The notes: generated by a model not told the origin, from the letters alone. DNA of 64,000 nt from Microterricola gilva (GCF_004217495.1 NZ_SHLC01000001.1:2542001-2606000); one strand, 5' to 3'; shown: positions 16,100-24,874, counted from the stretch's first letter. A program made the numbers and translations.

Positions 16100-17917
16100 T
16101 TACTGCTGGCGGGCGGATGCCGCGGCCGCCGTCACCGCGTCGCTGATCGCCTCGGCGGCCTCCGCGTCGATGCCGCGAGAGTCGACGCCGCCGGCCGGTG
16201 CAGTGCTCTCGGGCTCCGGCTCCTCCGCCCGCTCCCACGGTGCAGGGAATGGGAAGTACTTCTCCAGGAACTCGGTGACCGCGGCCGTGCGCGTCTCGTT
16301 GGAGATCTCGGGGTTGCTGCCGTCGTTCAGGCAGAACATGTCCTGGTCGCGGCGCTTGACGAGCCGGTCCATCGCCGGCAGCGCCGAGCGCAGCGTCGTC
16401 TCGATGTACTTGACCCTGGCCTGGTTCTGGATGACGGCATGCCCGGCCATCAGCGCGTAATAGTGGTAAAAGGAGTTCGTCACCGAGATGTCGGTTGCCG
16501 AGCGGAACTGGCTGGCCGCGGTGCGGGCGAAGTCCTCTGCGAACTCCCGCTCCATGGTGTCGAGCACGTCTCGGCGGAGCGGCGCGGCACAGTGTTCGAG
16601 GTGGCGCGTGGTCACCTTGCCGAAGCGCTGCTTGAGCAACCGGCGGTTCACGCGGGCGGCGTTGTCGTGGCCGCTGCGGCTCGGGTTGCTCTCGCCGAGG
16701 CCGATGCGTGTTCCCGCCTCGACGAACTTCGTCACACCGCCTGGCGAGAAGAACAGCTCGGGGCTGAGCGGGCGGCCGAAGAACATGTCGTCGTTGGAGT
16801 AGAGGAAGTGCTTGGCGATGCCGGGGATGTGGTGCAGCTGGGACTCGACGGCGTGCGAGTTGTGGGTGGGCAGGGCGTCCGGGTTCTGGAAGAACTCCTC
16901 GCTGCGCACGACGGTGACCCGCGGGTGCTCGCCGAGCCAGGCCGGAACCGGGGAGTCGGTGGCGATGAAGATGCGGCGCACCCACGGGGCGAAGAGGTAG
17001 ACGCTGCGCAGCGCGTACTTGAGCTCGTCGATCTGCCGGAAACGGGCGTCGGAGTCGTCGCCGGCCCCGACGACGTAGCCGGCCATGCGGGCGGCGCGGG
17101 CCTTCTGGAAGGCGACGTCGCTGCCGTCGACCCAGGAGAAGACCATGTCGATGTCGAAGCTCACGTCGCTGGCCAGTTCGGCGAACATGTTCTCGAGGGT
17201 GCGCCAGCGGCGGCCGTAGAGCTCGACGGTGTCTTCGACGGCCTCGTGCCTCGGCATCCGGGCCCGCATCAGGGCGTTCTCCTGCGGGGCGACGATCTCG
17301 TCGTCGCCGAAACGCCAGAGTTCGAGCTGGAACGCGGTCTCCGGACCGTAGCGGAGGCGGCCGATCGGCTCGACCCGCGGCCGGTAGAGGCGGAACACCG
17401 CGGCCTTGCGGGCCGCGGAGAGCGCGCCGTCGGCGAGGAGCACGGAGGGCTGGCCGGGCCGGTCGATCGTGGCCGAGTAGAACGGTTCGTCGGCGAAGGC
17501 CGCGGCGAGCGCGCGGCTGAGTTCCTTGCGCTGGCGGCGGTCGACGGCGATGACGGGGCGGTCGTTGTCGCCGCGCACGAGCAGGAAGTCGATGCCGGCG
17601 TCGATGAGTGCTCCGCGCACGGCGAGCAGGTCGTCGACCATGGACTCGTGCGGGGTGAAGTGGCCGGAGCTGAGCGTGTACTCGCCCTTGCGCAGCACGA
17701 GGTCGTGGCGCGCGAAGCGGGGCGCTGCGCCCGGTGTTAGAGGCGCAGTCTGACCCGTCTGACGGCGGAGAACCGGCTCGGGCTCCGCGCTCAGGAAGCC
17801 GTGGCGTTCGCGCTCGGGGGCCTGTGCGCGCGGATCGTCGCTGCGGGTGAATGCGGCCGGCTTGTCCGGGTCGGCCAACGGGTGGTGTTGCTCTCGATCG
17901 CGCGGGCTTTCGGACAT
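16100..17917 (-). CDS. Stealth-family sugar-phosphate transferase
   Basis: A 605-aa cytoplasmic enzyme of the Stealth family (relatives: bacterial capsule polysaccharide phosphotransferases and the GNPTAB GlcNAc-1-phosphotransferase). The conserved blocks are visible in order: FDIDMVFSWVDGSD, then ELKYALRSVYLFAPWVRRIFI with LPTHNSHAVES, then IPGIAKHFLYSNDDMFFG, then the SFYHYYA/CLNDG region near the C-terminus. The family transfers hexose-1-phosphate from UDP-sugars to make phosphodiester-linked glycans. An N-terminal extension (about 1-150) precedes the first block. No capsule cluster, flippase or polymerase surrounds it, so the product is unknown. It likely modifies a wall or exported glycan. 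Confidence 0.9.
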   Translation of the reverse strand: MSESPRDREQHHPLADPDKPAAFTRSDDPRAQAPERERHGFLSAEPEPVLRRQTGQTAPLTPGAAPRFARHDLVLRKGEYTLSSGHFTPHESMVDDLLAVRGALIDAGIDFLLVRGDNDRPVIAVDRRQRKELSRALAAAFADEPFYSATIDRPGQPSVLLADGALSAARKAAVFRLYRPRVEPIGRLRYGPETAFQLELWRFGDDEIVAPQENALMRARMPRHEAVEDTVELYGRRWRTLENMFAELASDVSFDIDMVFSWVDGSDVAFQKARAARMAGYVVGAGDDSDARFRQIDELKYALRSVYLFAPWVRRIFIATDSPVPAWLGEHPRVTVVRSEEFFQNPDALPTHNSHAVESQLHHIPGIAKHFLYSNDDMFFGRPLSPELFFSPGGVTKFVEAGTRIGLGESNPSRSGHDNAARVNRRLLKQRFGKVTTRHLEHCAAPLRRDVLDTMEREFAEDFARTAASQFRSATDISVTNSFYHYYALMAGHAVIQNQARVKYIETTLRSALPAMDRLVKRRDQDMFCLNDGSNPEISNETRTAAVTEFLEKYFPFPAPWERAEEPEPESTAPAGGVDSRGIDAEAAEAISDAVTAAAASARQQ

Positions 17918-18088
17918 CTACAGGGCCCCTCTTGACACTCAGCCAGAGCGAGTCCGACCCTGGCACGCGGCGCGTGAGGGGCACTCGGTGGCTAGCCCTC
18001 AGACTACCGTGCGGGTCGCGCGGGGCAGCGCGACGAGCGCCGTCGGCGCGCACGCCGCGAGGGTGCAACCATCGGCCGGCGGGCGGCG

Positions 18089-18340
18089 TCAGTAGGCGAG
18101 TCGGCCCAGCCCGGTGCGGTGCGCGGCGATGTGGTTGCCGGCCGGCACCGGCTGCGGGATCACCGTGAGCGGTTCGGTCGCCGGGCCGACATCGGTGGTG
18201 CCCCATGCGGGGTCGGTCGCGCTGTTCGAGCGCAGGATGCCGGTGTGAGTGCTGTTCGCGCGGCGGCGGGCGACGCCACGTTCCAGGCGCTCGGTGCGCT
18301 GGCGCAGTGCATCGGACAGCATCTCGATGAAGTCGTACAT
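18089..18340 (-). CDS. Small hypothetical protein, 83 aa
   Basis: I do not recognise this short protein. It opens with an amphipathic helix (DFIEMLSDALRQRTERLERG), then a Ser/Thr/Asn-rich centre and a Gly/His/Pro-rich end. There are no cysteines, membrane segments or known motifs. A GGAG sits about 9 nt before the ATG. The coding evidence is the start signal and a codon pattern like that of its neighbours. It could be spurious. The 171-bp gap between it and the Stealth start shows no clear signal. Confidence 0.4.
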   Translation of the reverse strand: MYDFIEMLSDALRQRTERLERGVARRRANSTHTGILRSNSATDPAWGTTDVGPATEPLTVIPQPVPAGNHIAAHRTGLGRLAY

Positions 18341-18497
18341 GGGGGTGCTCCAGGGGTAGAAGATGGGCTACCCCTCACACTCCTCGTCTCGTCGCCGCGC
18401 CGGATCGGGGCGCGACCCCGCTCCCCCTGCGGGAGCACACTGAGCCGCGGCTCGGTGCGTTCGCGCGCCCGGCCCCGCAGCGGGAGGCACGAGGCGC

Positions 18498-18534
18498 GGG
18501 CGGAGGCCGGTTCCCCCAGAACCGGCCTCCGCCC
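18498..18534 (-). terminator. Strong hairpin at the end of the 26.6-18.6 kb operon
   Basis: A perfect 15-bp stem (GGGCGGAGGCCGGTT, 18498-18512, with its complement at 18520-18534) and a 7-nt loop. It lies about 50 nt past the stop of the last operon gene. There is no U-tract on the minus strand, as is common for actinobacterial terminators. The rest of the 242-bp gap shows nothing else. Confidence 0.7.
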
Positions 18535-18582
18535 GTGCGTGTTTCCTCCGCCGGCGCTGACGCTGTCGCCGACACGAGCAGA

Positions 18583-19251
18583 TCAGCCCTGTGGGGCCTC
18601 CGGCTCGCCGAGGCTCAGCATCAGGCGGTTGGCCCAGCTGAAGAATGCGGCGCCGTGGATGACGTCGGCGATCTCGAGCTCGTCGAGGCCCTGCGCGCGC
18701 AACTCGGCGACGTGACCGGCGGTCAGCGCGACGGGTGTGCTCGCGAGTGCGACGGAGGCGTCGACGATGGCCCGCCAGCGCGGGTCGAGGGCGGCATCCG
18801 TGCCCTCGTCGAGCAGGCGCTGCACGTCGTCGGAGCGCTTGGAGTGGTGGCTCGCGAAGCGGGAGTGCACGCTGGCGCAGAAGATGCAGCCGTTGTGCCT
18901 GCTGGTCGCGGTGGCGGCGAGCTCGCGTTCCGCCCGCGGCAGGCCCTCCTTGGCGTTGTAGAAGATGTCCTTGTCTGTGCGGGTGCGGGCGCCGAGGATC
19001 TCCGGGTCGCGGGCCAGCAGCGCGAAGTAGGGCGACTTGGCGCGCGAGGCGTCGACGAGGCCCGCCCAGTGCCGCTCCTCGAACTCGGATTCCGGCAGCG
19101 GCTCGAGCCACGGCACCCAGCCGAGTTCGGCCTGGGTGAAGACGACGGGGCGGTCGAGCTCCGGGTGTTCGATGACGTGTTCGGCCGTGTCGGTGGGGTC
19201 GCCGACGATGGTCTCGGATGCCGAGGATGCCGGCTGTGCTGGCGTGGTCAT
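18583..19251 (-). CDS. AhpD-like alkylhydroperoxidase domain protein (Avi_7169-type)
   Basis: A 222-aa AhpD/CMD-fold protein. The redox motif is CIFC in NGCIFCASVHSRFA, followed by the His of the AhpD proton relay. A long N-terminal region (about 1-85) precedes the domain. It is the last gene of the operon and overlaps the CMD gene by ATGA. I recognise the pattern as the peroxidase-type partner (Avi_7169 family) that accompanies KPN_01858-type luciferase-like monooxygenases. It may detoxify a peroxide or protect the flavin enzyme; this is inferred from context. The start at 19251 is set by the overlap. Confidence 0.85.
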   Translation of the reverse strand: MTTPAQPASSASETIVGDPTDTAEHVIEHPELDRPVVFTQAELGWVPWLEPLPESEFEERHWAGLVDASRAKSPYFALLARDPEILGARTRTDKDIFYNAKEGLPRAERELAATATSRHNGCIFCASVHSRFASHHSKRSDDVQRLLDEGTDAALDPRWRAIVDASVALASTPVALTAGHVAELRAQGLDELEIADVIHGAAFFSWANRLMLSLGEPEAPQG

Positions 19252-19865
19252 GAGAGGAGCTCCAATCCGGCTACAACGCGAATCTGAAAGGTGAGGAAGG
19301 CGACGAGTTGCGAGAGGGTGACGATGTCGCTCGTGCTCCACCCGGCGTCGAGCAGCGCCTGCAGCGCGGCCGGGCTGGCCTCGCGCGGGCGGAACACGAG
19401 CAGGTGCGCGTGTTCGAGGGCTGAGGCCAGGCGCGCGCCGAGCACGTCGCGGCGTTCCGGGGCGACGCGGTAGCGGAGGCCGTCGCGGTCTTCGACGCTG
19501 AGCGGTCCGGCCGGGTAGGCACCGTACGGCCCGCTGGTGCGGGCGGCGCCCAGTTCGGCGGCGACGGCCTGCGGCAGCGCGCGGGCCGACTCCGCGGCGA
19601 CCGGGGCGGTGGCCGCGTTGGCCAGCTGTTCCGCGTAGTACTGCTGTGTGGCGGCGGAGGCGTGCAGCCCGGTGACGAAGGCGGCGACCGCGAAGCGCTC
19701 AACGGCACTCACAGTTCCGGGGTGCTCCGGGGTGAACAGCGCGTCGTAGCTGGCCTGCGCGTTGGCGCGGGTGACGGGGCGGCGGGCGCGCAGCTCGTCG
19801 ATGGCCGATCCCGGGGTGACCCCGAGCAGCTCATCGATCACGTCGGGCGGGGCGATGGTGGTCAT
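19248..19865 (-). CDS. CMD-domain protein (Avi_7170-type)
   Basis: A 205-aa helical protein of the carboxymuconolactone decarboxylase/AhpD superfamily. No CxxC motif is present, unlike the following gene, so it is probably not redox-active by itself; it may pair with its neighbour as a heterocomplex. The C-terminal helix (DIVTLSQLVAFLTFQIRVVAGL) matches the CMD fold. The domain opens with DVIDELLGVTPGSAIDELR. ATGA overlaps at both ends tie it to the monooxygenase and the AhpD-like gene. Family membership is recalled from co-occurrence with the same partners. Confidence 0.8.
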   Translation of the reverse strand: MTTIAPPDVIDELLGVTPGSAIDELRARRPVTRANAQASYDALFTPEHPGTVSAVERFAVAAFVTGLHASAATQQYYAEQLANAATAPVAAESARALPQAVAAELGAARTSGPYGAYPAGPLSVEDRDGLRYRVAPERRDVLGARLASALEHAHLLVFRPREASPAALQALLDAGWSTSDIVTLSQLVAFLTFQIRVVAGLELLS

Positions 19866-21049
19866 GCGTGTGCTCCTGTTCTGGCGAGGGATTCGGTGCG
19901 GACTGAGTCGGTGTGGGGTCCGGACGAGTCGTGTTCGGACGAGTGGGATGCGTTGGCGCGACCGATGCCGAGCGCTGGCGCGACCTGCGTGGCGATGAGC
20001 TCGATCGAGCGCAGCACCAGCTCGTGCGGCGGATCGACGGAGTGCACCTGGAAGACGACGTCGCTGACTCGGTCGAGGCTGCGGTCGGCCGCGAGCGACT
20101 CGATCACGTCATCGACCGTGCCGATGTGCGTGTCGAGGCCGGCGATCAGCTCCTGGAGCGAGTCTCCCTCGATGTGCTGGCCACCCGCGCGGAAACCGGC
20201 GGCGGCCCGGCGCAGGTTCGGCTCGGCGATGCGCAGCGCCTCCGCGCGGTCGTCGGCGACGAAGAGCGTGCGGGAGGCCATGATCCGCGGCGTCGCCCCG
20301 GCCGGCAGCGCCTCGTAGTAGGCGTCGACGATGGGGCGCTGGATGTCGTCGAGGCTCGCGCGCGGCGATCCGGGCGGGCGTGGCTGGGTGCGGGAGAGCA
20401 TCAGGCCGTCTCCGGCCGCGGCGGCCCGGCTTCCGCCGGCCACCGAGAATGTCGCCTGCCAGAGCTTGCCGCCGAGCTGCGGCGCTGCCGGGTAGAGCCG
20501 GTTCTCGCGGGCGGCGGCGAAGGCGGAGGCGAGGGCAGCGGCATCCGCCGAGTTCGTCGACGAGCCGACGGTCGACGCCCGCCCGGCACCGAGCGGCAGG
20601 CCGGCGAAGGCGTCGCGCAGCACGGCGAGGTGGTCGGCGAAGATCGTGCCGCGGTCCTCGCTGCGCTTGCCGAAGGCGGCGAAGGAGGAGGCGGTTCCGC
20701 CGGAGCCGACGCCGAGTTCGAGCCGCCCACCGGCGAGCAGGTCGAGCACGGATGCGTCTTCGGCGACCCGCACCGGGTCCTCCAATGGCAGCGTCACGAT
20801 GCCGGTGCCGAGGCGGATCGCCGAGGTCTGCGCGGCCACGTGGGCGAGGAACACGAACGGGGCGGGGAGCCCGCCCTCGCTGGCGCTGAAGTGGTGTTGG
20901 GCGACCCACGCCGAGTCGAAGCCGAAGCGCTCCGCGGTGCGGATCTGCTCGGCGGCGAGCCGGAACCGCTCACCGGGAGCGGCCTCGTCGAGTAGGCGGG
21001 TGAAGAATCCGAGGCCACGCGGGGCCGGTGTGTTGGCGGTTTCGCTCAT
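19862..21049 (-). CDS. FMN-dependent luciferase-like monooxygenase (KPN_01858-type)
   Basis: A 395-aa TIM-barrel flavin monooxygenase of the bacterial luciferase family. Visible features are the opening beta strand GLGFFTRLLDEA, the AERFGFDSAWVAQHHF segment with its conserved His pair, IRLGTGIVTLPLEDPVRVAEDASVLDLLAGGRLELGVGSG and the LMLSRTQP strand. It should use reduced FMN and O2 to oxidise a substrate, perhaps an organosulfur or peptide-like compound imported by the transporter encoded in the same operon. The substrate is unknown. It overlaps the ATPase and CMD genes by four bases each. The cofactor could be F420 instead, but the operon family is described as FMN-dependent. Confidence 0.9.
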   Translation of the reverse strand: MSETANTPAPRGLGFFTRLLDEAAPGERFRLAAEQIRTAERFGFDSAWVAQHHFSASEGGLPAPFVFLAHVAAQTSAIRLGTGIVTLPLEDPVRVAEDASVLDLLAGGRLELGVGSGGTASSFAAFGKRSEDRGTIFADHLAVLRDAFAGLPLGAGRASTVGSSTNSADAAALASAFAAARENRLYPAAPQLGGKLWQATFSVAGGSRAAAAGDGLMLSRTQPRPPGSPRASLDDIQRPIVDAYYEALPAGATPRIMASRTLFVADDRAEALRIAEPNLRRAAAGFRAGGQHIEGDSLQELIAGLDTHIGTVDDVIESLAADRSLDRVSDVVFQVHSVDPPHELVLRSIELIATQVAPALGIGRANASHSSEHDSSGPHTDSVRTESLARTGAHA

Positions 21050-22878
21050 GCTGAGAACTCCTTGACTGATGGCACCGCTGCGAGCAGCTGCTGCGTGTAT
21101 TCGTGTTGTGGGTTGCCGAAGATCTGGGTGGCGCTGCCGGTCTCCACGGCCCGGCCGCGGCTCATCACCGTGACCGTGTCCGAGATCTGTCGCACCACGG
21201 CGAGGTCGTGCGAGATGAAGAGGTAGCTGAGTCCGAGCTCGTCCTGCAGGCTCTCGAGCAGGCGCAGAATCTGGGCCTGCACGGTGACGTCGAGGGCGGA
21301 GACGGCCTCATCGAGCACGAGGATCTCCGGGTTGACCGCGAGCGCCCTGGCGATCGCGACCCGCTGCCGCTGGCCGCCGCTCAGCTCGCGGGCCCGCCGC
21401 CCGAGCACGTTCTGCGGCAACGCGACGAGGTCGATCAGCTCGGCAGCACGGATGCCGCGGCTGCGGCGGTTGGCCGGCGCGCCGTCGGCGAGGCCGAAGT
21501 TGCGCAGCGGTTCGGCGACGATCTGCTCGATGCTCTGCCGCGGGTCCAGTGAACCGAAGGGGTTCTGGTAGACGAGTTGGATGCGCCGGCGCAGCTGCCT
21601 GCGCTGCTCGCCGCGGAGCTTCGCGACGTGCTGGCCGTCGATGATGATGCATCCGGATGTCGGCTCGGCGAGCCCGACGACGGCGCGGGCGGTCGTGGTC
21701 TTGCCCGACCCGGACTCCCCCACGATCGCGTGCGTGGTTCCGCGGCGCAGCTGGAACGAGACGCCGTCGACGGCGCGGAACGCGTTGGCGCCGCGCCCGA
21801 ATTCGGTCACGAGGTCCTCGACCTCGACGGCGTAGGGGTTCTCGGCGGCGGCCGCGGCGGCGTCCCGGAGGAACAACGGCGCGACCGGCTGACGCAGTGC
21901 CCGGCTCGGTGTCACGTGGAAGGAGGGGGCGTCGGCGAAGAGCCGCTTCGTGTAGGCGCTCTCCGGGCTCGCGATGACGGCGCGGGTCTCCCCCTGCTCC
22001 TGGATGCGGCCGTGTTGCAGCACGACGATGCGCTCCGCGCGCTCGGCGGCCACGCCGAGGTCGTGCGTGACGAAGAGGATCGCGGTGCCGAACTCGACGC
22101 GGAGCTCGTCGAGCAGGTCGAGGATCGTCTTCTGTACGGTGACGTCGAGGGCGCTCGTCGCCTCGTCGGCGATGATGAGCTCGGGCCGCAGCGCAATGGC
22201 GATGGCGATGAGCACGCGCTGCCGCATGCCGCCGGAGAGCTCGTGCGGGTACTGCTTGGCCCGGCGCTCCGGGTCGGGCAGGCCGACGCGGGTCAGCAGC
22301 TCGATGACGCGGGCCTGCCGCGCCGCCTTGTCGCCGCGCTTGTGGATCTGGAGCACCTCGGCGATCTGGGCACCGATGGTGCGAACGGGGTTGAGCGAGC
22401 TGGACGGGTCCTGCGGGATCAGGCCGATGCGGGCGCCGCGGACCGTCTCGAGGCGCTTGTCGCTCCAGCCGGCGATGTCGACGCCGTTCAGCAGGATGCT
22501 GCCGCTGTCGCGGTGCGCATTCTCGGCGAGGAGACCGATGACGGCCTGGGCCGTCGTCGTCTTCCCTGATCCCGATTCGCCGACGAGGGCGACGACCTCC
22601 CCTGGGCGCACGGTGAAGCTGACATCGTGCACCACCCGGCTGAGCCCGGCGGCGGTGCGGTACGAGACGTTGAGCCCCTCGACCGCGAGGACGGGCAACT
22701 CCGCGTCGGCTGAGCTGTGCGGGGCACTTGGCTTCGCGGCCTCCGCCGCGCTCCGGTCGCTCGAGCCAGCGTGGGTTTCCGCGAGGGCTCCGCTCTCCAC
22801 GTCGGCTGAGGGAGCGCCAGCGACCGAAGCCCCGAGCGTCTCGCCCGAAACGGGCGATGCGGCATCCTGCGTGGTCAT
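21046..22878 (-). CDS. Fused dipeptide-type ABC transporter ATPase (DppD-DppF)
   Basis: This 610-aa protein carries two complete ABC cassettes. The first has Walker A GESGSGKTTT, signature LSGGMRQR and Walker B IIADEATSALD; the second has the same Walker A, LSGGQRQR and LVLDEAVSALD. Each is followed by an oligopeptide-type C-terminal segment. Together they power the DppB/DppC permease. Residues about 14-58 form a low-complexity Ser/Ala/Glu stretch encoded by a degenerate copy of the repeat seen at 1-268. The ATG at 22878 is fixed by overlap with the dppC stop; longer open frames upstream are spurious. Confidence 0.92.
   Translation of the reverse strand: MTTQDAASPVSGETLGASVAGAPSADVESGALAETHAGSSDRSAAEAAKPSAPHSSADAELPVLAVEGLNVSYRTAAGLSRVVHDVSFTVRPGEVVALVGESGSGKTTTAQAVIGLLAENAHRDSGSILLNGVDIAGWSDKRLETVRGARIGLIPQDPSSSLNPVRTIGAQIAEVLQIHKRGDKAARQARVIELLTRVGLPDPERRAKQYPHELSGGMRQRVLIAIAIALRPELIIADEATSALDVTVQKTILDLLDELRVEFGTAILFVTHDLGVAAERAERIVVLQHGRIQEQGETRAVIASPESAYTKRLFADAPSFHVTPSRALRQPVAPLFLRDAAAAAAENPYAVEVEDLVTEFGRGANAFRAVDGVSFQLRRGTTHAIVGESGSGKTTTARAVVGLAEPTSGCIIIDGQHVAKLRGEQRRQLRRRIQLVYQNPFGSLDPRQSIEQIVAEPLRNFGLADGAPANRRSRGIRAAELIDLVALPQNVLGRRARELSGGQRQRVAIARALAVNPEILVLDEAVSALDVTVQAQILRLLESLQDELGLSYLFISHDLAVVRQISDTVTVMSRGRAVETGSATQIFGNPQHEYTQQLLAAVPSVKEFSA
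22705..22836. repeat. Degenerate copy of the 1-268 repeat family inside the ATPase gene
   Basis: It shares GGGGCACT-GGCTTCGCG and CGCTCGAGCCAGCGTGGGTTT with the window-start repeat. The element start GTCGGCTGAG occurs twice (22705 and 22801), so it also seems to be a two-unit array. It is read in frame in the linker before the first ABC domain. Confidence 0.7.
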
Positions 22879-23891
22879 TTCTTGTTCTCCCCACGGAGCG
22901 AGTGGCTGACGCGGTTCGCGGCGAGCACGACGACAACGACGACGAGGCCGGGGAAGGTCGTGAGCCACCACGAGGTCGCGATGTAGTTGCGGCCGTCGGC
23001 GACGAGCAGCCCCCACTCCGGCGTGGGCGGCGGTGCGCCGTAGCCGAGGAAGCCGAGCGTCGAGATGGCGAGGATGGCGACGCCGAACTGCAGCGCGGCG
23101 AGCGACACGACGGCGCCGAGCGAGTTGGGCAGCACGTGCCGCCAGAGCACGGCGACGTAGCGCCCGCCGCTGCCGAACGCGGCCTCGACGTAGTCGCTGC
23201 GCCGCACCCGGACGACCTCGCTGCGGGAGAGCCTGGCGAACGCCGCGACGCTGCCGATTCCGACGGCGATGGCGGCGTTGATGGTACCGAAGCCGAGCAG
23301 GATGATGATGCTGAGCGCGAGCAGCAGACCGGGGATCGAGAGCAGCACGTCGACGATGCGCATCAGGATGGCGTCGAGCACCCCGCCGGTGGAGCCGGCG
23401 ATGACGCCGATCGCCGTGCCGAGCACGAGCCCGACGCCGACGGCCACGAGCGCGCCGGAGAGCGACTGGATCGCGCCGTAGATCACGCGGGACAGCAGGT
23501 CGCGGCCGAGCTGGTCTGTACCGAAGAGGTGCGCGAGGCTCGGCGCCTGCAGCTTGTCTGCCGGCACACCGACGAGCGGGTCGTGGCCGGTGAACAGCCA
23601 GGGGACGATCGCCCAGGCGAGCACGAGGCCGAGCACGAGCCAGGCCGCGACGAGGCTGGGACTGATGGTGCGGAGGCGACTCGGCCTGCCAGCATCGGTC
23701 GCGGTTGTCGGAGCTTCCGGATTCGGGGCTGCCGGCTTTCTCGACGCTTCGCGTCGAGCTACTCGACCAGCGGGTTTCTCGGGTCCGGTCGCATCCCCGC
23801 CGGTTGAGCTTGTCGAAACCCCGTCAGAGATTTCGACAGGCTCAATCAACGAAGGGGTGGGCTCGACCAACGGGGTGGTGGGCTTGCTCAT
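22875..23891 (-). CDS. Peptide-type ABC transporter permease (DppC-like)
   Basis: A 338-aa inner-membrane permease. After a long cytoplasmic N-terminus (about 1-78) it has six hydrophobic helices and the EAA loop DYVEAAFGSGGRYVAVLWRHVLPN that contacts the ATPase. GTDQLGRDLLSR before helix 2 is a hallmark of DppC/OppC. The N-terminus is lengthened by dispersed repeats: residues about 14-30 (LIEPVEISDGVSTSST) are the in-frame product of the inverted pair at 23802-23820 and 23829-23851. ATGA overlaps link it to the other permease and to the ATPase. A continuous frame upstream into dppB is not a fusion. Confidence 0.9.
   Translation of the reverse strand: MSKPTTPLVEPTPSLIEPVEISDGVSTSSTGGDATGPEKPAGRVARREASRKPAAPNPEAPTTATDAGRPSRLRTISPSLVAAWLVLGLVLAWAIVPWLFTGHDPLVGVPADKLQAPSLAHLFGTDQLGRDLLSRVIYGAIQSLSGALVAVGVGLVLGTAIGVIAGSTGGVLDAILMRIVDVLLSIPGLLLALSIIILLGFGTINAAIAVGIGSVAAFARLSRSEVVRVRRSDYVEAAFGSGGRYVAVLWRHVLPNSLGAVVSLAALQFGVAILAISTLGFLGYGAPPPTPEWGLLVADGRNYIATSWWLTTFPGLVVVVVVLAANRVSHSLRGENKK
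23802..23851. repeat. Inverted pair of dispersed repeats in the dppC 5' end
   Basis: GGTTGAGCTTGTCGAAACC (23802-23820) and GATTTCGACAGGCTCAATC (from 23829) face each other and can form a stem. A second small hairpin of the same style (CTCGACGC-TTC-GCGTCGAG) lies just downstream at about 23743-23761. Both are inside the permease coding sequence. Confidence 0.88.
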
Positions 23892-24874
23892 GCTGCTGCA
23901 CCTTCCAGTACGGGGGCGGATGCCGGGGCCGAGGCCGCGCTGCCCCGCGAGAGCCGGCGCAGCCGCGGGTCGAGCACGGGGTAGAGCAGGTCGACGGCGA
24001 GGTTGGTGAGCACGAACGCCAGCGCCGAGAGCACGACGATCGCCTGCAGCACGGGGGTGTCCTGCGCCGAGACGGCCTGCTCGGTGAGGCGCCCGATGCC
24101 GGTGCGGCCGAACACCGTCTCGGTCACGACCGCGCCGCCGATGAGCTCGCCGAGCAGCACGCCCGCGATCGTCACAGTGGGCAGGATCGCGTTTTTGGCG
24201 ACGTTGCTCCAGAGCACGCGGCGGCGGCTCGCGCCCTTGGCGCGCACGACGCTGACGAAGGGGGCCAGCTCGACTTCGTCGATCGAGCGCACGAGGATCT
24301 GGGCAAGCGGGGCGCTGATCGGCACGGCGAGCGTGAGCACGGGCAGGATTAGCCCCTGCACGGGGTCGGCACCGATCACCGGCACCAGCTTGAGCTGGAA
24401 GGAGAACACCTGGATCAGCACGATGCCGAGCCAGAACACCGGAACGGAGACGAACACGCCTGGCAGGCCGCGGAGGAAACCCCGCAGCCAGGCGAAGCGG
24501 GTGAGCGAGGAGAGGAAGGCGAGGCTGACGGCGATGATGACCGCCAGCAGGAACGCCGTGACGGCGAGCGTGATCGTCTGCGGCGCGGCCTCGGCCAGCA
24601 TCTGTGTGACGGGTGTGCCGTTCTGGATCGAGTAGCCGAAGTCGCCGGCGAGGAAGCCGCTGAGCGTGTGCCAGAACTGTTGCGGCAGCGGGACGTCGAC
24701 GCCGTAGCTCTCGCGCAGGGCGGCGATCTGCTCGGCCGAGAGCCCGAGCTCCGGGTTCTCGAACTTGATCATCAAGGCGTCGCCTGGCAGGGCCTGCAGC
24801 AGCACGAAGGTGGCGGCGAAGGCCACGAACAGCACCACGGCGGCCTGGCCGATGCGGGCGAGCACGTGCTTCAT
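23888..24874 (-). CDS. Peptide-type ABC transporter permease (DppB-like)
   Basis: A 328-aa permease with the DppB/OppB architecture: an N-terminal helix (VVLFVAFAATFVLLQALPGD), a periplasmic loop with SAEQIAALRESYGVDVPLPQQFW, then five helices. The EAA loop is APFVSVVRAKGASRRRVLWSNVAKNAILP. It forms the channel with DppC and takes substrate from the lipoprotein encoded upstream. A Ser/Ala/Pro-rich C-terminal tail follows the last helix. An 82-bp gap with a strong hairpin separates it from the SBP gene, while it overlaps dppC by ATGA. Confidence 0.92.
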   Translation of the reverse strand: MKHVLARIGQAAVVLFVAFAATFVLLQALPGDALMIKFENPELGLSAEQIAALRESYGVDVPLPQQFWHTLSGFLAGDFGYSIQNGTPVTQMLAEAAPQTITLAVTAFLLAVIIAVSLAFLSSLTRFAWLRGFLRGLPGVFVSVPVFWLGIVLIQVFSFQLKLVPVIGADPVQGLILPVLTLAVPISAPLAQILVRSIDEVELAPFVSVVRAKGASRRRVLWSNVAKNAILPTVTIAGVLLGELIGGAVVTETVFGRTGIGRLTEQAVSAQDTPVLQAIVVLSALAFVLTNLAVDLLYPVLDPRLRRLSRGSAASAPASAPVLEGAAA

